Origin: Streptococcus equinus
Lineage (GTDB): Bacteria > Bacillota > Bacilli > Lactobacillales > Streptococcaceae
DNA length: 64,000 nucleotides
Assembly (NCBI RefSeq): GCF_900101445.1
Contig: NZ_FNKE01000001.1
Span: 1,309,200 to 1,373,199, forward strand
Direction: 5' to 3'
Below the pieces are notes generated by a model. That model did not search any database. It was given only the letters and a program-made list of their open reading frames with translations, and was not told the DNA's origin. Positions 35,001 through 44,908 of this stretch are shown here, in pieces (positions within the stretch are counted from its first letter, which is position 1; each line of letters opens with the position of its first letter). The position numbers and the translations under genes were made by a program.

Positions 35001-35944
35001 TATTTCGCCTTTCTACCTTTGTGTTTCAATTGGTGTTTAGTCGCTTTAAGTTCATTATTAGTCATACGATAAACGAACCAACAAAGAATCGCACTAACCA
35101 CAAAGAGGTAAACTGATAGTGCACCGGCCATACCATAGTTCTTGCTCTTCAAGTGATTGTTCAAGAACATAATCAAGGTTGTTGATGTACGGTCTGGAGA
35201 ACCTTGTCCGTTAGTCAAGATTTGCGGAACATCGAACATTTGCAAACCACCGATAATTGACGTAATCAAGGTATAAGCCAAAATAGGTCGAATCATTGGC
35301 AAAGTGATATAGAAGAAACGTTGACGACTGTTACAACCATCGATTTCAGCTGCTTCAAAAATATCTGGGCTAATTCCCATGATAGCTGCCATCAACATGA
35401 TTGTGGTATTACCAAACCACATCAAGAAGTTCATCACACCAACCAATGAACGTGTTCCAAGAGCAGATCCCATGAAATCAATCGGTTCTTTAATCCAACC
35501 AAGTGATTCCAAGATAGAATTGATAGGACCATTTGTTGAAAAGAGTGTGAAGAATAACATGGCAAAGGCTGACGCCATGATCAAGTTTGGCAAGTAAATG
35601 ACAACTTTAAAGAATTGTCGACCACGAATTTTAAGTCTTGCATCAACAAACCAGTTGGCAAGTAGCAAGGCAATAACAATCTGTGGAATAAAACCAATCA
35701 ACCACATAATCATGGTATTTGCCGCATATTTCAACATATCTGAATGCAGTAAGCTTACGTAGTTTTTTAGCCCAACGAAATTAGGCCCAATCTCTGTCAT
35801 CCCTGAACGATAATATTCAAAGAAACTATACCGAATGGTGTCCACCAAAGGTATAAAAGAGAAAATGAAGAAAATTAGGAAGAAGGGAAGGATGAAAATA
35901 TATCCCCATTTCCCATAATCTATACGCTTACGTCTTTTTTTCAT
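35000..35944 (-). CDS. ABC sugar importer permease (MalF type)
   Basis: A 314-residue CUT1 permease with about six spans and the EAA loop FEAAEIDGCNSRQRFFYITL. The start MKKRRKRIDYGKW at 35944 has AGGAG at a good distance; a longer frame to 35992 lacks one. Second gene of the importer operon. Confidence 0.88.
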   Translation of the reverse strand: MKKRRKRIDYGKWGYIFILPFFLIFFIFSFIPLVDTIRYSFFEYYRSGMTEIGPNFVGLKNYVSLLHSDMLKYAANTMIMWLIGFIPQIVIALLLANWFVDARLKIRGRQFFKVVIYLPNLIMASAFAMLFFTLFSTNGPINSILESLGWIKEPIDFMGSALGTRSLVGVMNFLMWFGNTTIMLMAAIMGISPDIFEAAEIDGCNSRQRFFYITLPMIRPILAYTLITSIIGGLQMFDVPQILTNGQGSPDRTSTTLIMFLNNHLKSKNYGMAGALSVYLFVVSAILCWFVYRMTNNELKATKHQLKHKGRKAK

Positions 35945-36103
35945 CTTTATCACTCCTCCAAAATACGAGGAGCAAGTCAGAATACCTTCCATCTGGAATC
36001 GATTTTCTAACTCGCCCCCGCAAGGTCTACCAAAATTCTAAAATCCCAATTAAATGCCTCAATTTTTTAAATAGTACTTAAGTCTAGGACGATTAAGCTA
36101 CTT

Positions 36104-37471
36104 TTAGTCTGGCCATTTAACATCTGTAATTTCTGGATAACGTTCTTTAATGGCTGTTTCAAAGTTTGATTTAGCTTTGTTGTAGCTTACTTTACCTTGT
36201 AGGTAATCATTAAAGGCATTTTGAATCAATTCAACACAACCTTGGTCATATGATGACAATGGTGCAATCTTAATGTTTTCTGCAACTGGTGCGTAGTATG
36301 AATAAGCATTTTCACCACCAAGGAAGTCTGATTTGAAGCTATCATCTTTAGCTGCTGCTTCCATACCAGATTTAGTATTTGTGAAGTCTTGGTAATCTTT
36401 AGAAATCTTCAAAAGGTTATCTTTATCAGCTGTCAAAGCTTTGATGATTTCTTTAACATGTTTAGGGTTATCAGTACCTTCGGCACCGTGGATGTATGAA
36501 CCACCCCAGTTGTATTCTTGTGGTGGATTAGTAACTGCCCAGTCTCCATCAGCACCATCCCAGTTAGATTTCAAAGTAAAGTCAATACCCCAAGCTGGGA
36601 ACAAGAATGCAAAGACTTTAGATTGTGAACCCATAGCTTTGTTCCAGTCATCTGTCCATTGACCTTTAACTGTTTTATTGAAGTAACCAGCGTCAAGCCA
36701 TTCTTTAGAATCTTTAACCCAGTTCATGATTTGAGGGTCTACACGTACAGTTGTTGAACCTTTTTCAACCCAAGGTTTAGAAATGCTGTTACCATACAAA
36801 CGGAATGTATCAGCATATGATGCAAATGTGTAGTAACCTTTATTAAGAAGTTCTTGTGATGTTGCTTTCATAGTATCCCAGTCTTTAACTTTTTCACCAA
36901 CTGCTGTTGGGTCATCAGTACCAAAGACATCTTTTGCAATATCACGGCGATAGATTAGAACACCTGGACATGTTTGCCAAGTTGAACCGCGTTGAACACC
37001 ATCTTCATCAGAAGCTGTTTCTTTAGTGAAATCATATTGGTCAGCCAAATCTTTCTTAGGATTGATTCCCAAATCTTTCAAAGGCATCGCAACGTTTGCT
37101 TTTTTAGAAGTGTATTTTGTAACGTAGTCAGTTTCTGACAAGAAGATATCAACCTTGTCATCAGCAGAAGCTGAGTCTTGTTTTTCAAGCGCTTCATCCA
37201 ATTTTTGTTGGTAAACACCATCTTGGTTTGGATTGATAATCCAGTGAATTTCACTACCGTCTTTTAGTTTAGTAACTGTTCCATCTTTAGAAGTTGATTT
37301 AACTTCTGGATAAACAGCCTCCACACGTTGACGGAATTCATCATTCCAAGAGTAGATGTTGATGACTTTGCCTTCTGCACCTGAAGCTGATGTGCTTGAT
37401 TTAGAAGAGCAACCAACCATTGTCCCTGCTGCAAGAGCAATCGCTATAAAAGCGCTTACTTTTTTGTTCAT
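36104..37471 (-). CDS. ABC sugar-binding lipoprotein
   Basis: A 455-residue CUT1 solute-binding protein: lipoprotein signal with lipobox GTMVGCSS (Cys21), linker SKSSTSASG, then the two-lobed fold (VINIYSWNDEFRQRV). First gene of the unit binding protein-permease-permease-anchored lichenase-cytoplasmic lichenase, headed by the promoter at 37546. A 159-bp gap with weak dyad symmetry separates it from the permeases, as is common where the binding protein is needed in excess. Substrate inferred from context: oligosaccharides from lichenan. Confidence 0.88.
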   Translation of the reverse strand: MNKKVSAFIAIALAAGTMVGCSSKSSTSASGAEGKVINIYSWNDEFRQRVEAVYPEVKSTSKDGTVTKLKDGSEIHWIINPNQDGVYQQKLDEALEKQDSASADDKVDIFLSETDYVTKYTSKKANVAMPLKDLGINPKKDLADQYDFTKETASDEDGVQRGSTWQTCPGVLIYRRDIAKDVFGTDDPTAVGEKVKDWDTMKATSQELLNKGYYTFASYADTFRLYGNSISKPWVEKGSTTVRVDPQIMNWVKDSKEWLDAGYFNKTVKGQWTDDWNKAMGSQSKVFAFLFPAWGIDFTLKSNWDGADGDWAVTNPPQEYNWGGSYIHGAEGTDNPKHVKEIIKALTADKDNLLKISKDYQDFTNTKSGMEAAAKDDSFKSDFLGGENAYSYYAPVAENIKIAPLSSYDQGCVELIQNAFNDYLQGKVSYNKAKSNFETAIKERYPEITDVKWPD

Positions 37472-37545
37472 AATCCTTCTCCTTTTTGAGGTTTCCCCTC
37501 ATGTTTTTTGTAACTGCATTATAACGCGATTCCGAGAAGTGTTAT

Positions 37546-37581
37546 ATTATAATATTTTAAAAAATATCAGTTTTATGACCT
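37546..37581 (-). promoter_or_regulatory. Importer-lichenase operon promoter with shared 23-bp operator
   Basis: The element at 37559-37581 (core CTGATATTTTTT on the minus strand, preceded by AGGTCATAAAA) lies exactly 7 bp before TATAAT (37546-37551). The same arrangement occurs at 44337-44372 before the secreted lichenase, with two mismatches in 23. The element overlaps the -35 position. A second TATAAT near 37518-37523 is also possible. Confidence 0.6.
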
Positions 37582-37758
37582 TGTTTGAAAAAATTTTTAC
37601 AAAAAATTATGTTTTTCTAATCTTTTTAATAGGTAAACCCTTTCAACAAAAGTGGCGTTTTTCCTATAATACCAAGCATTAGAGGTGATTTTCTAACTTT
37701 ATATCACCTACTTCCCTAATAAAACGCCATATGTAAAAAAAATGACACTTCTTGAGTT

Positions 37759-37778
37759 AATATCATAATTATGATATT
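37759..37778. promoter_or_regulatory. Perfect 20-bp palindrome before the GH94 genes
   Basis: AATATCATAATTATGATATT is its own complement. It lies about 40 bp before the probable -10 TAAAAT (37818-37823) of the first phosphorylase. A candidate operator; its AATATCA half resembles the core of the shared 23-bp element. Confidence 0.5.
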
Positions 37779-37850
37779 TTTCTCTTCTTTTTTATTTTCT
37801 CAAAAGCCAATTTCGACTAAAATATGGGGCAGAAGATAAAGGAGATAACT

Positions 37851-40550
37851 ATGAAGCCATTAACATTTACTAATAACAAGGGAGATTTCAAACTTTCCCA
37901 AGCAGAAAATATCAGTTCTTTGTACTTTCCACTTGCATCAGAAGTTGGACTAAAAAGTGCAGTCACTCCTAACTTGGGTGGCGATTCAAAAATCAATCAA
38001 GAAACTTTCCTATTAGAACCTGTTAGTGTGGATAACCTCCACAACAATCGTTCAACTCGAAATTTCTGGGTTCGTGACAACAAAGGAAATATTTATTCTA
38101 CAACAGGCGCTTCTGCCAAACAAGAAGCTCTTCGTTTCTCAGATCAAGAAGAAGAAAATACTGTAGAAGCTGGTTTTATGTGGCACACTATTGAACGTCA
38201 ATCAGCTGACCTACCTTTAAAATCTACAATTACATCATTTGTTCCACGAGATGAAAATGTTGAAGTTATGCTCGTAACACTTGAAAACTTATCTGACACT
38301 GACCAAACTTTAACAGCTTATGGAGCTGTTCCAATTTTTGGTCGCAGTGCTGATAATATCCGTGACCACCGAAATGTAACATCTATGCTTCACCGTATTA
38401 AAACAACTGATGAAGGTGTCTTGGTGTGTCCAACCATGTCATTTGATGAACGCGGTCACCAACTCAACCACCAAATTTACTACGTGCTTGGCTTTGATGA
38501 TAACGAAAAAACACCTGAAACATTCTATCCAACCGTAGAAATGTTTATCGGTGAAGGAGGAACATTTACTCATCCAGCTGCCGTTTATAAAGAAACAAAC
38601 GGCGTAGCAAGCGAGAGTCGCATCGATGGACGCGAAGCCATGGGTGCCTTCAAATTTGAACCATTCACCTTAGCTGCTGGTCAACGTAAAACTTTCATCC
38701 TATTAATGGGAATCAACGAAAACCAAGAGCACATCCAAGCAGTCGCTCAAAAATATAAAAATCTTGCGACTGTCGAAAAAACATTGCAAGAAACAAAAGA
38801 TTACTGGCAAGAAAAAGTTGGGGTTGATTTCAAAACTGGCGACAGCGACTTTGATGGCTATATGAAATGGGTATGCTTCCAACCATTCCTACGTCGTCTC
38901 TTTGGTTGTTCATTCCTTCCACACCATGACTATGGACGTGGCGGACGCGGTTGGCGTGACCTTTGGCAAGACTGCTTGTCACTACTTTTAATGGAACCAA
39001 AAACAGTTGGTGATATGATTGTCAACAACTACAAAGGGGTTCGTCTTGATGGTACCAACGCTACAATCATTGGTGAAGGTGATGGTAACTTCCTTGCTGA
39101 CCGTAACGGTATCACTCGTGTTTGGATGGACCACGCGCTTTGGCCTTTGATGACAACAAAACTTTATATCGACCAAACTGGTGATATCGATATCTTAACT
39201 AAAGAAGTTTCTTACTTTAAAGACCCACACGTCAAACGTGGTACTGAAATCGACCAAGACTGGAACGATGCCTACGGCAATGAACAGCGTACTTCTACTG
39301 ATGCAATCTACACTGGTAGCATCCTAGAACACTTGTTAATCCAACATTTGACTGGATTCTATGAAGTTGGTGAGCACAATATCTACCGTCTTCGCGGTGC
39401 TGACTGGAATGACGCCCTTGATATGGCAGATGAAAATGGTGAAAGTGTTGCTTTTACCGCTGCTTACTCTGGTAACTTGATGGAATTAGCAAGCCTTATT
39501 CGTCTCCTAGAAAGCGAAACAAATACAGAATCTGTCGAAATCCTTGAAGAAATCGGACTCTTGCTCAAAAAAGATTCTGACATCTACGATAATATCGAAC
39601 GCAAACACCAAATTCTTGATGCTTACACTAACCAATGTCTTCACAATGTCAAAGGACGTAAAATCAGAATTTCACTTTCTGAACTTGCTCTCAACCTTAT
39701 TCAAAAAGCGGCTTGGTTGCGTCAACACCTTCAACAACAAGAATGGCTTGACTTCAACGATCAAGAAGGTTGCTACAATAGCTACTATGACAACAGCAGC
39801 AAACCAACGGACGGCTTCTACAATGATCGTATGCACATGATGTTGACTGGACAAGTCTTCCCTATCATGAACTACGTTGCTACAGATGAACAAATCCGTA
39901 AAATCACTGCTAGCGCTGACCACTATCTCTACCGCCCAGAAATCGGTGGCTACCGCCTCAATACAGATTTCAAAGAAATCAAAACAGACCTTGGACGTAT
40001 GTTTGGTTTTGCTTACGGTGAAAAAGAAAACGGTGCCGTCTTCTCTCACATGACTGTTATGTATGCTAATGCACTTTACCGTCGTGGCTTTGCCAAAGAA
40101 GGTTGGAAAGCTCTTAAGACACTGTCTGACACAGCTCTAAACTTTGAAACTAGCCGTATCTATCCAGGTATTCCTGAATACTTCCGTGCAGATGGTCGAG
40201 GAGTTTATCACTACCTAACTGGCGCAGCAAGCTGGTACATGTTGACAATGGTTACTGAAGCATTTGGTGTTCACGGTAAAGCTGGTGACCTTGTCCTTTA
40301 TCCAAAACTTCTTGCAGAACAATTTGACGAAAATGGACGTGCAAGTATCACAACTCAATTTGCTGATAAAACCTTCCAAATTCACTACGATAATCCAAAT
40401 CAAAAAGATTTTGGAAAATACATTATCAAAAAAGCTACTTGTGATAACCAAGAAATCGATATTACGGATGATGCTTTTGCCTTTATCACAAAAGCTGATC
40501 TTGCTAACCTAAACGACGAGGTTCATGAAATTGTCATTACACTAGATTAA
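37851..40550 (+). CDS. GH94 glycoside phosphorylase (cellodextrin/laminaribiose type)
   Basis: An 899-residue GH94 enzyme that splits beta-glucosides with phosphate to give glucose-1-phosphate. The catalytic aspartate is in RGADWNDALDMADENGESV; GGRGWRDLWQD and HYLTGAASWYMLTM are family signatures. It is longer than cellobiose phosphorylases, closer to cellodextrin or laminaribiose phosphorylases; sequence alone does not settle linkage. ATG 37851 follows AAAGGAG. With the next gene it could dismantle both beta-1,3- and beta-1,4-linked products of lichenase. No signal peptide, so cytoplasmic. Confidence 0.88.
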   Translation: MKPLTFTNNKGDFKLSQAENISSLYFPLASEVGLKSAVTPNLGGDSKINQETFLLEPVSVDNLHNNRSTRNFWVRDNKGNIYSTTGASAKQEALRFSDQEEENTVEAGFMWHTIERQSADLPLKSTITSFVPRDENVEVMLVTLENLSDTDQTLTAYGAVPIFGRSADNIRDHRNVTSMLHRIKTTDEGVLVCPTMSFDERGHQLNHQIYYVLGFDDNEKTPETFYPTVEMFIGEGGTFTHPAAVYKETNGVASESRIDGREAMGAFKFEPFTLAAGQRKTFILLMGINENQEHIQAVAQKYKNLATVEKTLQETKDYWQEKVGVDFKTGDSDFDGYMKWVCFQPFLRRLFGCSFLPHHDYGRGGRGWRDLWQDCLSLLLMEPKTVGDMIVNNYKGVRLDGTNATIIGEGDGNFLADRNGITRVWMDHALWPLMTTKLYIDQTGDIDILTKEVSYFKDPHVKRGTEIDQDWNDAYGNEQRTSTDAIYTGSILEHLLIQHLTGFYEVGEHNIYRLRGADWNDALDMADENGESVAFTAAYSGNLMELASLIRLLESETNTESVEILEEIGLLLKKDSDIYDNIERKHQILDAYTNQCLHNVKGRKIRISLSELALNLIQKAAWLRQHLQQQEWLDFNDQEGCYNSYYDNSSKPTDGFYNDRMHMMLTGQVFPIMNYVATDEQIRKITASADHYLYRPEIGGYRLNTDFKEIKTDLGRMFGFAYGEKENGAVFSHMTVMYANALYRRGFAKEGWKALKTLSDTALNFETSRIYPGIPEYFRADGRGVYHYLTGAASWYMLTMVTEAFGVHGKAGDLVLYPKLLAEQFDENGRASITTQFADKTFQIHYDNPNQKDFGKYIIKKATCDNQEIDITDDAFAFITKADLANLNDEVHEIVITLD

Positions 40551-40570
40551 GAAAAAGAAAGGATTCACTC

Positions 40571-42982
40571 ATGAAATACGGTTATTTTGATGACGCTAAT
40601 CGCGAATATGTCATCGACCACCCAAACACACCAAAACCTTGGGTTAACTACCTTGGGTCACCAGAATATGGTGCTATTATCTCAAACAACGCTGGCGGAT
40701 ACAGCTTTGCTAAATCAGGAGCAAACGGACGTATTTTACGCTACGTCTTCAATAACTTTGACCAACCCGGTCGCTACATCTACCTTCGAGACGATGATAC
40801 TAAAGACTTCTGGTCTGCCTCATGGCAACCTGTTGGTAAAGACCTTAAAGACTACCACAGCGAATGCCACCATGGTATGGGCTACACTAAAATGATTGCT
40901 GATTACTCTGGCATTCATTCAAAAGCCAGCTACTATGTGCCAAAAGATAAAAGCTATGAAGTTTGGGCAATTACCGTTACTAACCGCTCTGAACAAACTC
41001 GTCATTTAACACTAACAGGTTACGCTGAATTTACCAACCACAGCAACTACGAACAAGACCAAGTTAACCTACAATATTCACTTTTCATCACACGCACACT
41101 TTTCCAAGATAACCGCATCATCCAACAAATCCACGGCAATCTTGATACCCTTGATGACAGCGAACAAGTTGACGAAAAGAACGTTACCGAACGTTTCTTC
41201 GGCCTTGGCGGTGCTAGCGTCAGCTCATATTGTGGAGATAAAAAAGGTTTCTTAGGTGGCTACAACGGCTACGACAAACCTGCTGGTGTCACATCAGGAG
41301 ACCTCGGCAATCAAACAAGCTACAACGAAAATGCTTGTGGTGCCCTTTCAAGTAAAGTCACTCTTGAACCTCAAGAAAGCAAAACCCTTGTCTTTCTCCT
41401 TGGTGAAAAATCATCACAAGAAGCTGCCGAAATTCTAGAACATTACAAACACCCTGCAGAAACCGTTGAAGAAGAAATCCAAGAACTTCGCAAAGAATGG
41501 GAAGACCGCTTGACTAACCTGCAAGTCAACACACCTAGCCCTGAATTCAACACTATGCTTAACACTTGGAATGCTTATAACTGTTACATGACCTTTATCT
41601 GGTCACGCGCAGCATCATTTGTTTACTGTGGTCTTCGTAACGGTTATGGTTACCGTGACACTGTTCAAGATATTCAAGGTATCATTCACTTGAAACCTGA
41701 AATGGCTGCCGAAAAAATTCGTTTCATGTTGTCAGCCCAAGTTGACAATGGTGGTGGACTTCCACTTGTAAAATTCACTCATAACCCAGGACATGAAGAC
41801 ACACCAGATGACGCTTCTTACGTTCAAGAAACTGGACACCCAGCTTACCGTGCTGACGATGCTCTCTGGCTCTTCCCAACAGTTTACAAATACATCTCTG
41901 AAACAGGAAACCTTGCTTTCCTTGATGAAGTGATTCCATTTGCAAATAAAGGTGAGGCTAGTGTTTACGAACACTTAAAAGGCGCTGTTCAATTCTCACT
42001 TGACCACCTCGGCCCACACGGCATGCCTGCTGGACTTTACGCCGACTGGAATGACTGCCTTCGTCTCGGTGCCAATGGTGAATCATCATTCGTTGCTTTG
42101 CAATTCTACTATGCCCTAAGCGTCTTGCGCGAATTTGCCAAAGCCAAAGAAGACACTGACTACCTTTCTTTCCTCGACTCTGAGCAAGAGAAAATGGGAC
42201 AAAAAATTCAAGACCTCTGCTGGGATAATGACCGCTTCATTCGCGGCTTTACCGAAGCTGGCGAACGTATCGGGGCAGCTGATGACCCAGAAGCTAACAT
42301 GTGGCTTAACCCTCAAAGCTGGGCTGTTATCAGTGGCTTTGCTGATAAAGAACAAGCTGAACTTGCCATGAACAATGTCTACGAGCAACTTAACACTGAT
42401 TATGGTGCCATCCTCATGAACCCACCATATCACGCTCACGCATTCGATGGAGCCCTTGCCGTTATCTACAACCAAGGGACAAAAGAAAATGCAGGTATCT
42501 TCTCACAATCACAAGGCTGGTTAATCCTAGCTGAAGCCCTACGCGGACAAGGTCAACGAGCCTTTACTTACTTTATGGAAAATGCCCCAGCTGGTCAGAA
42601 TGACCGTGCAGAGATTCGCCAACTAGAACCTTACTGCTATGGTCAATTCACAGAAGGTCCTGCTAGTCCACACTTCGGACGTTCACACGTTCACTGGCTC
42701 ACAGGTACAGCATCAACTGTCATGGTTGGTTGTGTGGAAGGTATCTTGGGACTTCGACCTGACTTAAGCGGCTTAAAACTCTCACCAGCCATTCCAAAAG
42801 AATGGGATAACTTCAGCATGACTAAGATTTTCCGTGGCAAAGAACTTCACATCACTGTGGAAAATCCAAATCACAAGGAAACAGGCTTCACAAAACTCAT
42901 CCTAAACGGACAAGAGCTTGACCAAGCCTATCTTCCTGAAGACCTCTTACAAGACACTAACCAAATCACTCTTACTCTATAA
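40571..42982 (+). CDS. GH94 cellobiose phosphorylase
   Basis: An 803-residue cytoplasmic GH94 enzyme of the usual cellobiose phosphorylase length. YADWNDCLRLGANGESSF holds the catalytic Asp in the context typical of cellobiose phosphorylases; NGYGYRDTVQDIQGI and HWLTGTASTVMVG are further family motifs. It converts cellobiose and phosphate to glucose-1-phosphate and glucose, saving one ATP per disaccharide. GAAAGGA ribosome site, 20 bp after the first phosphorylase. Confidence 0.9.
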   Translation: MKYGYFDDANREYVIDHPNTPKPWVNYLGSPEYGAIISNNAGGYSFAKSGANGRILRYVFNNFDQPGRYIYLRDDDTKDFWSASWQPVGKDLKDYHSECHHGMGYTKMIADYSGIHSKASYYVPKDKSYEVWAITVTNRSEQTRHLTLTGYAEFTNHSNYEQDQVNLQYSLFITRTLFQDNRIIQQIHGNLDTLDDSEQVDEKNVTERFFGLGGASVSSYCGDKKGFLGGYNGYDKPAGVTSGDLGNQTSYNENACGALSSKVTLEPQESKTLVFLLGEKSSQEAAEILEHYKHPAETVEEEIQELRKEWEDRLTNLQVNTPSPEFNTMLNTWNAYNCYMTFIWSRAASFVYCGLRNGYGYRDTVQDIQGIIHLKPEMAAEKIRFMLSAQVDNGGGLPLVKFTHNPGHEDTPDDASYVQETGHPAYRADDALWLFPTVYKYISETGNLAFLDEVIPFANKGEASVYEHLKGAVQFSLDHLGPHGMPAGLYADWNDCLRLGANGESSFVALQFYYALSVLREFAKAKEDTDYLSFLDSEQEKMGQKIQDLCWDNDRFIRGFTEAGERIGAADDPEANMWLNPQSWAVISGFADKEQAELAMNNVYEQLNTDYGAILMNPPYHAHAFDGALAVIYNQGTKENAGIFSQSQGWLILAEALRGQGQRAFTYFMENAPAGQNDRAEIRQLEPYCYGQFTEGPASPHFGRSHVHWLTGTASTVMVGCVEGILGLRPDLSGLKLSPAIPKEWDNFSMTKIFRGKELHITVENPNHKETGFTKLILNGQELDQAYLPEDLLQDTNQITLTL

Positions 42983-42988
42983 AGAAAG

Positions 42989-43012
42989 CTGGGACTTGCT
43001 CCCAGTTTTTTT
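42989..43012 (+). terminator. Terminator of the GH94 pair
   Basis: CTGGGA-cttgc-TCCCAG stem and seven Ts, just after the stop at 42982. Confidence 0.85.
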
Positions 43013-43360
43013 ATGGCTTCATTAAAAAAAACGTCCCTTTTCTAAGGCAAAATCAGCTCCTATAAGAGCTGCTAAGAATGATTGCATCATTTTATTCAGC
43101 CAAGGCAATTACTGCTTCAAATCGCCTTTTATAGCTGCTTTACACAAGCTTATTAAACTTATCAAGCCACCAATCAACTGATTTTACTCATCACAAAAAG
43201 GAACTGAGACAAGCTCAGCTCCTTTTATCTTTAACGTTTTAAAAAGAAAGAATTTTAAAGAGTTATTTTGTTGAGAGAGATTTTAACCGATTTATTTGGG
43301 GAGTGTAGTTATAATCAGTTAAGTAAAAACAAATTGTTATTTGGTTACTGTCTAGCTTAA
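43013..43360. other. Non-coding stretch between GH94 and the secreted lichenase
   Basis: Holds a strong hairpin (AAAAGGAACTGAG / CTCAGCTCCTTTT, 43195-43227) usable as terminator from either side, and otherwise no ORF or motif I can support. The hairpin probably ends the minus-strand lichenase transcript. Confidence 0.6.
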
Positions 43361-44074
43361 TTAAAATTTATCGTAGCTAATCCAGTCATAATATGCATAC
43401 AAAGGAGTTCGACCATTGTAAGCACCCAACCAAGAATCCACTTCATGAGTTCCAGGCCAAGCATTCATCATAATCTTACCAGGTGTGCTAGGAATATTGT
43501 TGTAAGCAGTGTAAACAGCTCTTCCATCAACATACCAAGTAATGTGATCAGCTTGCCAATCAAAACCATAAGTATGGAAGCCTTGAGATGCATCAAATCC
43601 TAAATTGTAAAGGTATTCGTGATTACCTTGACCGCTTGTGTAGTAGTTGAATTGAACTTTTGTTGTATCTTTCCCTAAAAATTCAATGTCGATTTCATCC
43701 CATTTTGTACCATCACTTGGTCCAGTATAAGTAAAGAATGAAGAAACGACACCTGGATTTTTAATAGGTTTCATGTTTACTTGGAAAAGACCATAGCCAA
43801 AGCGTTCTTTACTACGCCATTCGCCCCCAGTGTAGCCGCCACGACCATCACTGCCAATTTTAAGACTCATCAAGCCGTTATTAAAGCCGACATTTCCAGG
43901 GACAAAATTACAGTTAAACATACCACCATTAGAACCATTACGAAGTTCCATGGCATTACCATTATAGTAATTTAGTTCTTGACTATAGTGGTATTTGCTT
44001 TGCGCATCAACACCTTGTTGAAAACCAAAGAAAGCCAATAAGAGAACAATTAAACAACTAACTTTTTTCCACAT
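43361..44074 (-). CDS. Secreted GH16 lichenase
   Basis: A 237-residue beta-1,3-1,4-glucanase with signal peptide (residues 1-24, [20 protein letters not shown], cut near VDAQ), GH16 domain with [25 protein letters not shown] and [14 protein letters not shown], and no anchor. It should be released to depolymerise cereal or lichen beta-glucan outside the cell. It is a monocistronic gene with the 23-bp operator and a cre-like site in its promoter, so it is probably co-induced with the importer operon and repressed by glucose. Confidence 0.92.
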   Translation of the reverse strand: MWKKVSCLIVLLLAFFGFQQGVDAQSKYHYSQELNYYNGNAMELRNGSNGGMFNCNFVPGNVGFNNGLMSLKIGSDGRGGYTGGEWRSKERFGYGLFQVNMKPIKNPGVVSSFFTYTGPSDGTKWDEIDIEFLGKDTTKVQFNYYTSGQGNHEYLYNLGFDASQGFHTYGFDWQADHITWYVDGRAVYTAYNNIPSTPGKIMMNAWPGTHEVDSWLGAYNGRTPLYAYYDWISYDKF

Positions 44075-44309
44075 AATAATACCTCAATTTTAATCATTTT
44101 TAAAAAGGAGTTCTGTCAGAAAAAGAGAACTAATCTCCTCTACTACAGATTGAAAACGCCTAATCAATCGTAGCTAAATTCACTTTTTCTTTTCAGTAAC
44201 TGTTACTTCAAAAATGGGGCAATTTTTTCTTTTTCATAATTCCGAAAAGAATGCTAGTCACACGATAAATGTTTCTCTTTAAAATCCTCCTTACACCGTT
44301 ATGAGTTAA

Positions 44310-44372
44310 GTATAGCGCTTTCATTTTAGATAATATATTATATTCCCACAAAAAATATCAGATTTGTGACCT
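44310..44372 (-). promoter_or_regulatory. Secreted lichenase promoter: shared operator, -10 and cre
   Basis: Operator at 44350-44372 (AGGTCACAAAT then CTGATATTTTTT on the minus strand), 7 bp, TATAAT at 44337-44342, then TGAAAGCGCTATAC at 44310-44323, which fits the CcpA consensus at 12 of 14 positions and overlaps the expected transcript start. The rest of 44075-44466 shows no gene. Confidence 0.6.
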
Positions 44373-44466
44373 GAAGGCAGAAAATTAAAAAAGTCTTCTC
44401 AGAACCATTTTGTTAAAAAATAGCTCTAAGAAGACCTCTTAGTAATAAAGAAAGACAAATCATCTA

Positions 44467-44640
44467 CTAGATATGGTGACTCAATTTCACTCGTTTATAA
44501 GACATAATGACTTGCATTAATGCTGATAAAATGAAAATAACTGCAGCTAAAATCAAGACACTTTTCACACCACTATCTAAAAATGCTAGAACCAGCAAAA
44601 TCAAATCAATAATTCTGACATAAATGCTAATTTCCTTCAT
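44467..44640 (-). CDS. 57-aa two-span membrane protein
   Basis: Starts at ATG 44638-44640 behind GGGAGG. Two hydrophobic segments (IIDLILLVLAFLDSG and VLILAAVIFILSALMQVIMS) and a basic tail (YKRVKLSHHI). It stands alone between the lichenase and rpmH regions. No family recognised. Confidence 0.6.
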   Translation of the reverse strand: MKEISIYVRIIDLILLVLAFLDSGVKSVLILAAVIFILSALMQVIMSYKRVKLSHHI

Positions 44641-44747
44641 CGACAAAAACCTCCCTTTATTTTATCCCATGTATTTTTATAAAACCGCTTTCATCTATAT
44701 TATACTACATTTTTTGCCGTTTTTTCATAAAATCTTAAAAAATTTTT

Positions 44748-44782
44748 ATAAAAAACCACAATTTCAACATGAAACTGTGGTT
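44748..44782 (-). terminator. Second hairpin downstream of rpmH
   Basis: AACCACAGTTTC / GAAATTGTGGTT stem followed by TTTTT on the minus strand. It lies beyond the rpmH terminator and could end read-through or a tiny ORF at 44789-44851. Confidence 0.65.
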
Positions 44783-44865
44783 TAAAGACTATTTTTTCTT
44801 ATCACGTGCTTTCTTGTTGCTACGGGTAGCCCAATTAAAGACTTTTTTCAATAAGCAATTTTTGT

Positions 44866-44903
44866 AAAAAAAGACCGCCAGACTCGAGCACTGGCGGATA
44901 GTC
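44866..44903 (-). terminator. Terminator of rpmH
   Basis: CCGCCAG-tgctcgagt-CTGGCGG stem followed by TCTTTTTTT on the minus strand. Confidence 0.9.
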
Positions 44904-44908
44904 TATCA

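Noticed and set aside
39672..40049. 125-codon antisense frame in the first GH94 gene
   Set aside because: Fully inside a conserved enzyme gene, low complexity and without start signals; an effect of biased codon use.
44789..44851. 20-codon basic ORF (LKKVFNWATRSNKKARDKKK) between two terminators after rpmH
   Set aside because: TTG start without a ribosome site and lying behind the rpmH terminator; too short to support as a gene.
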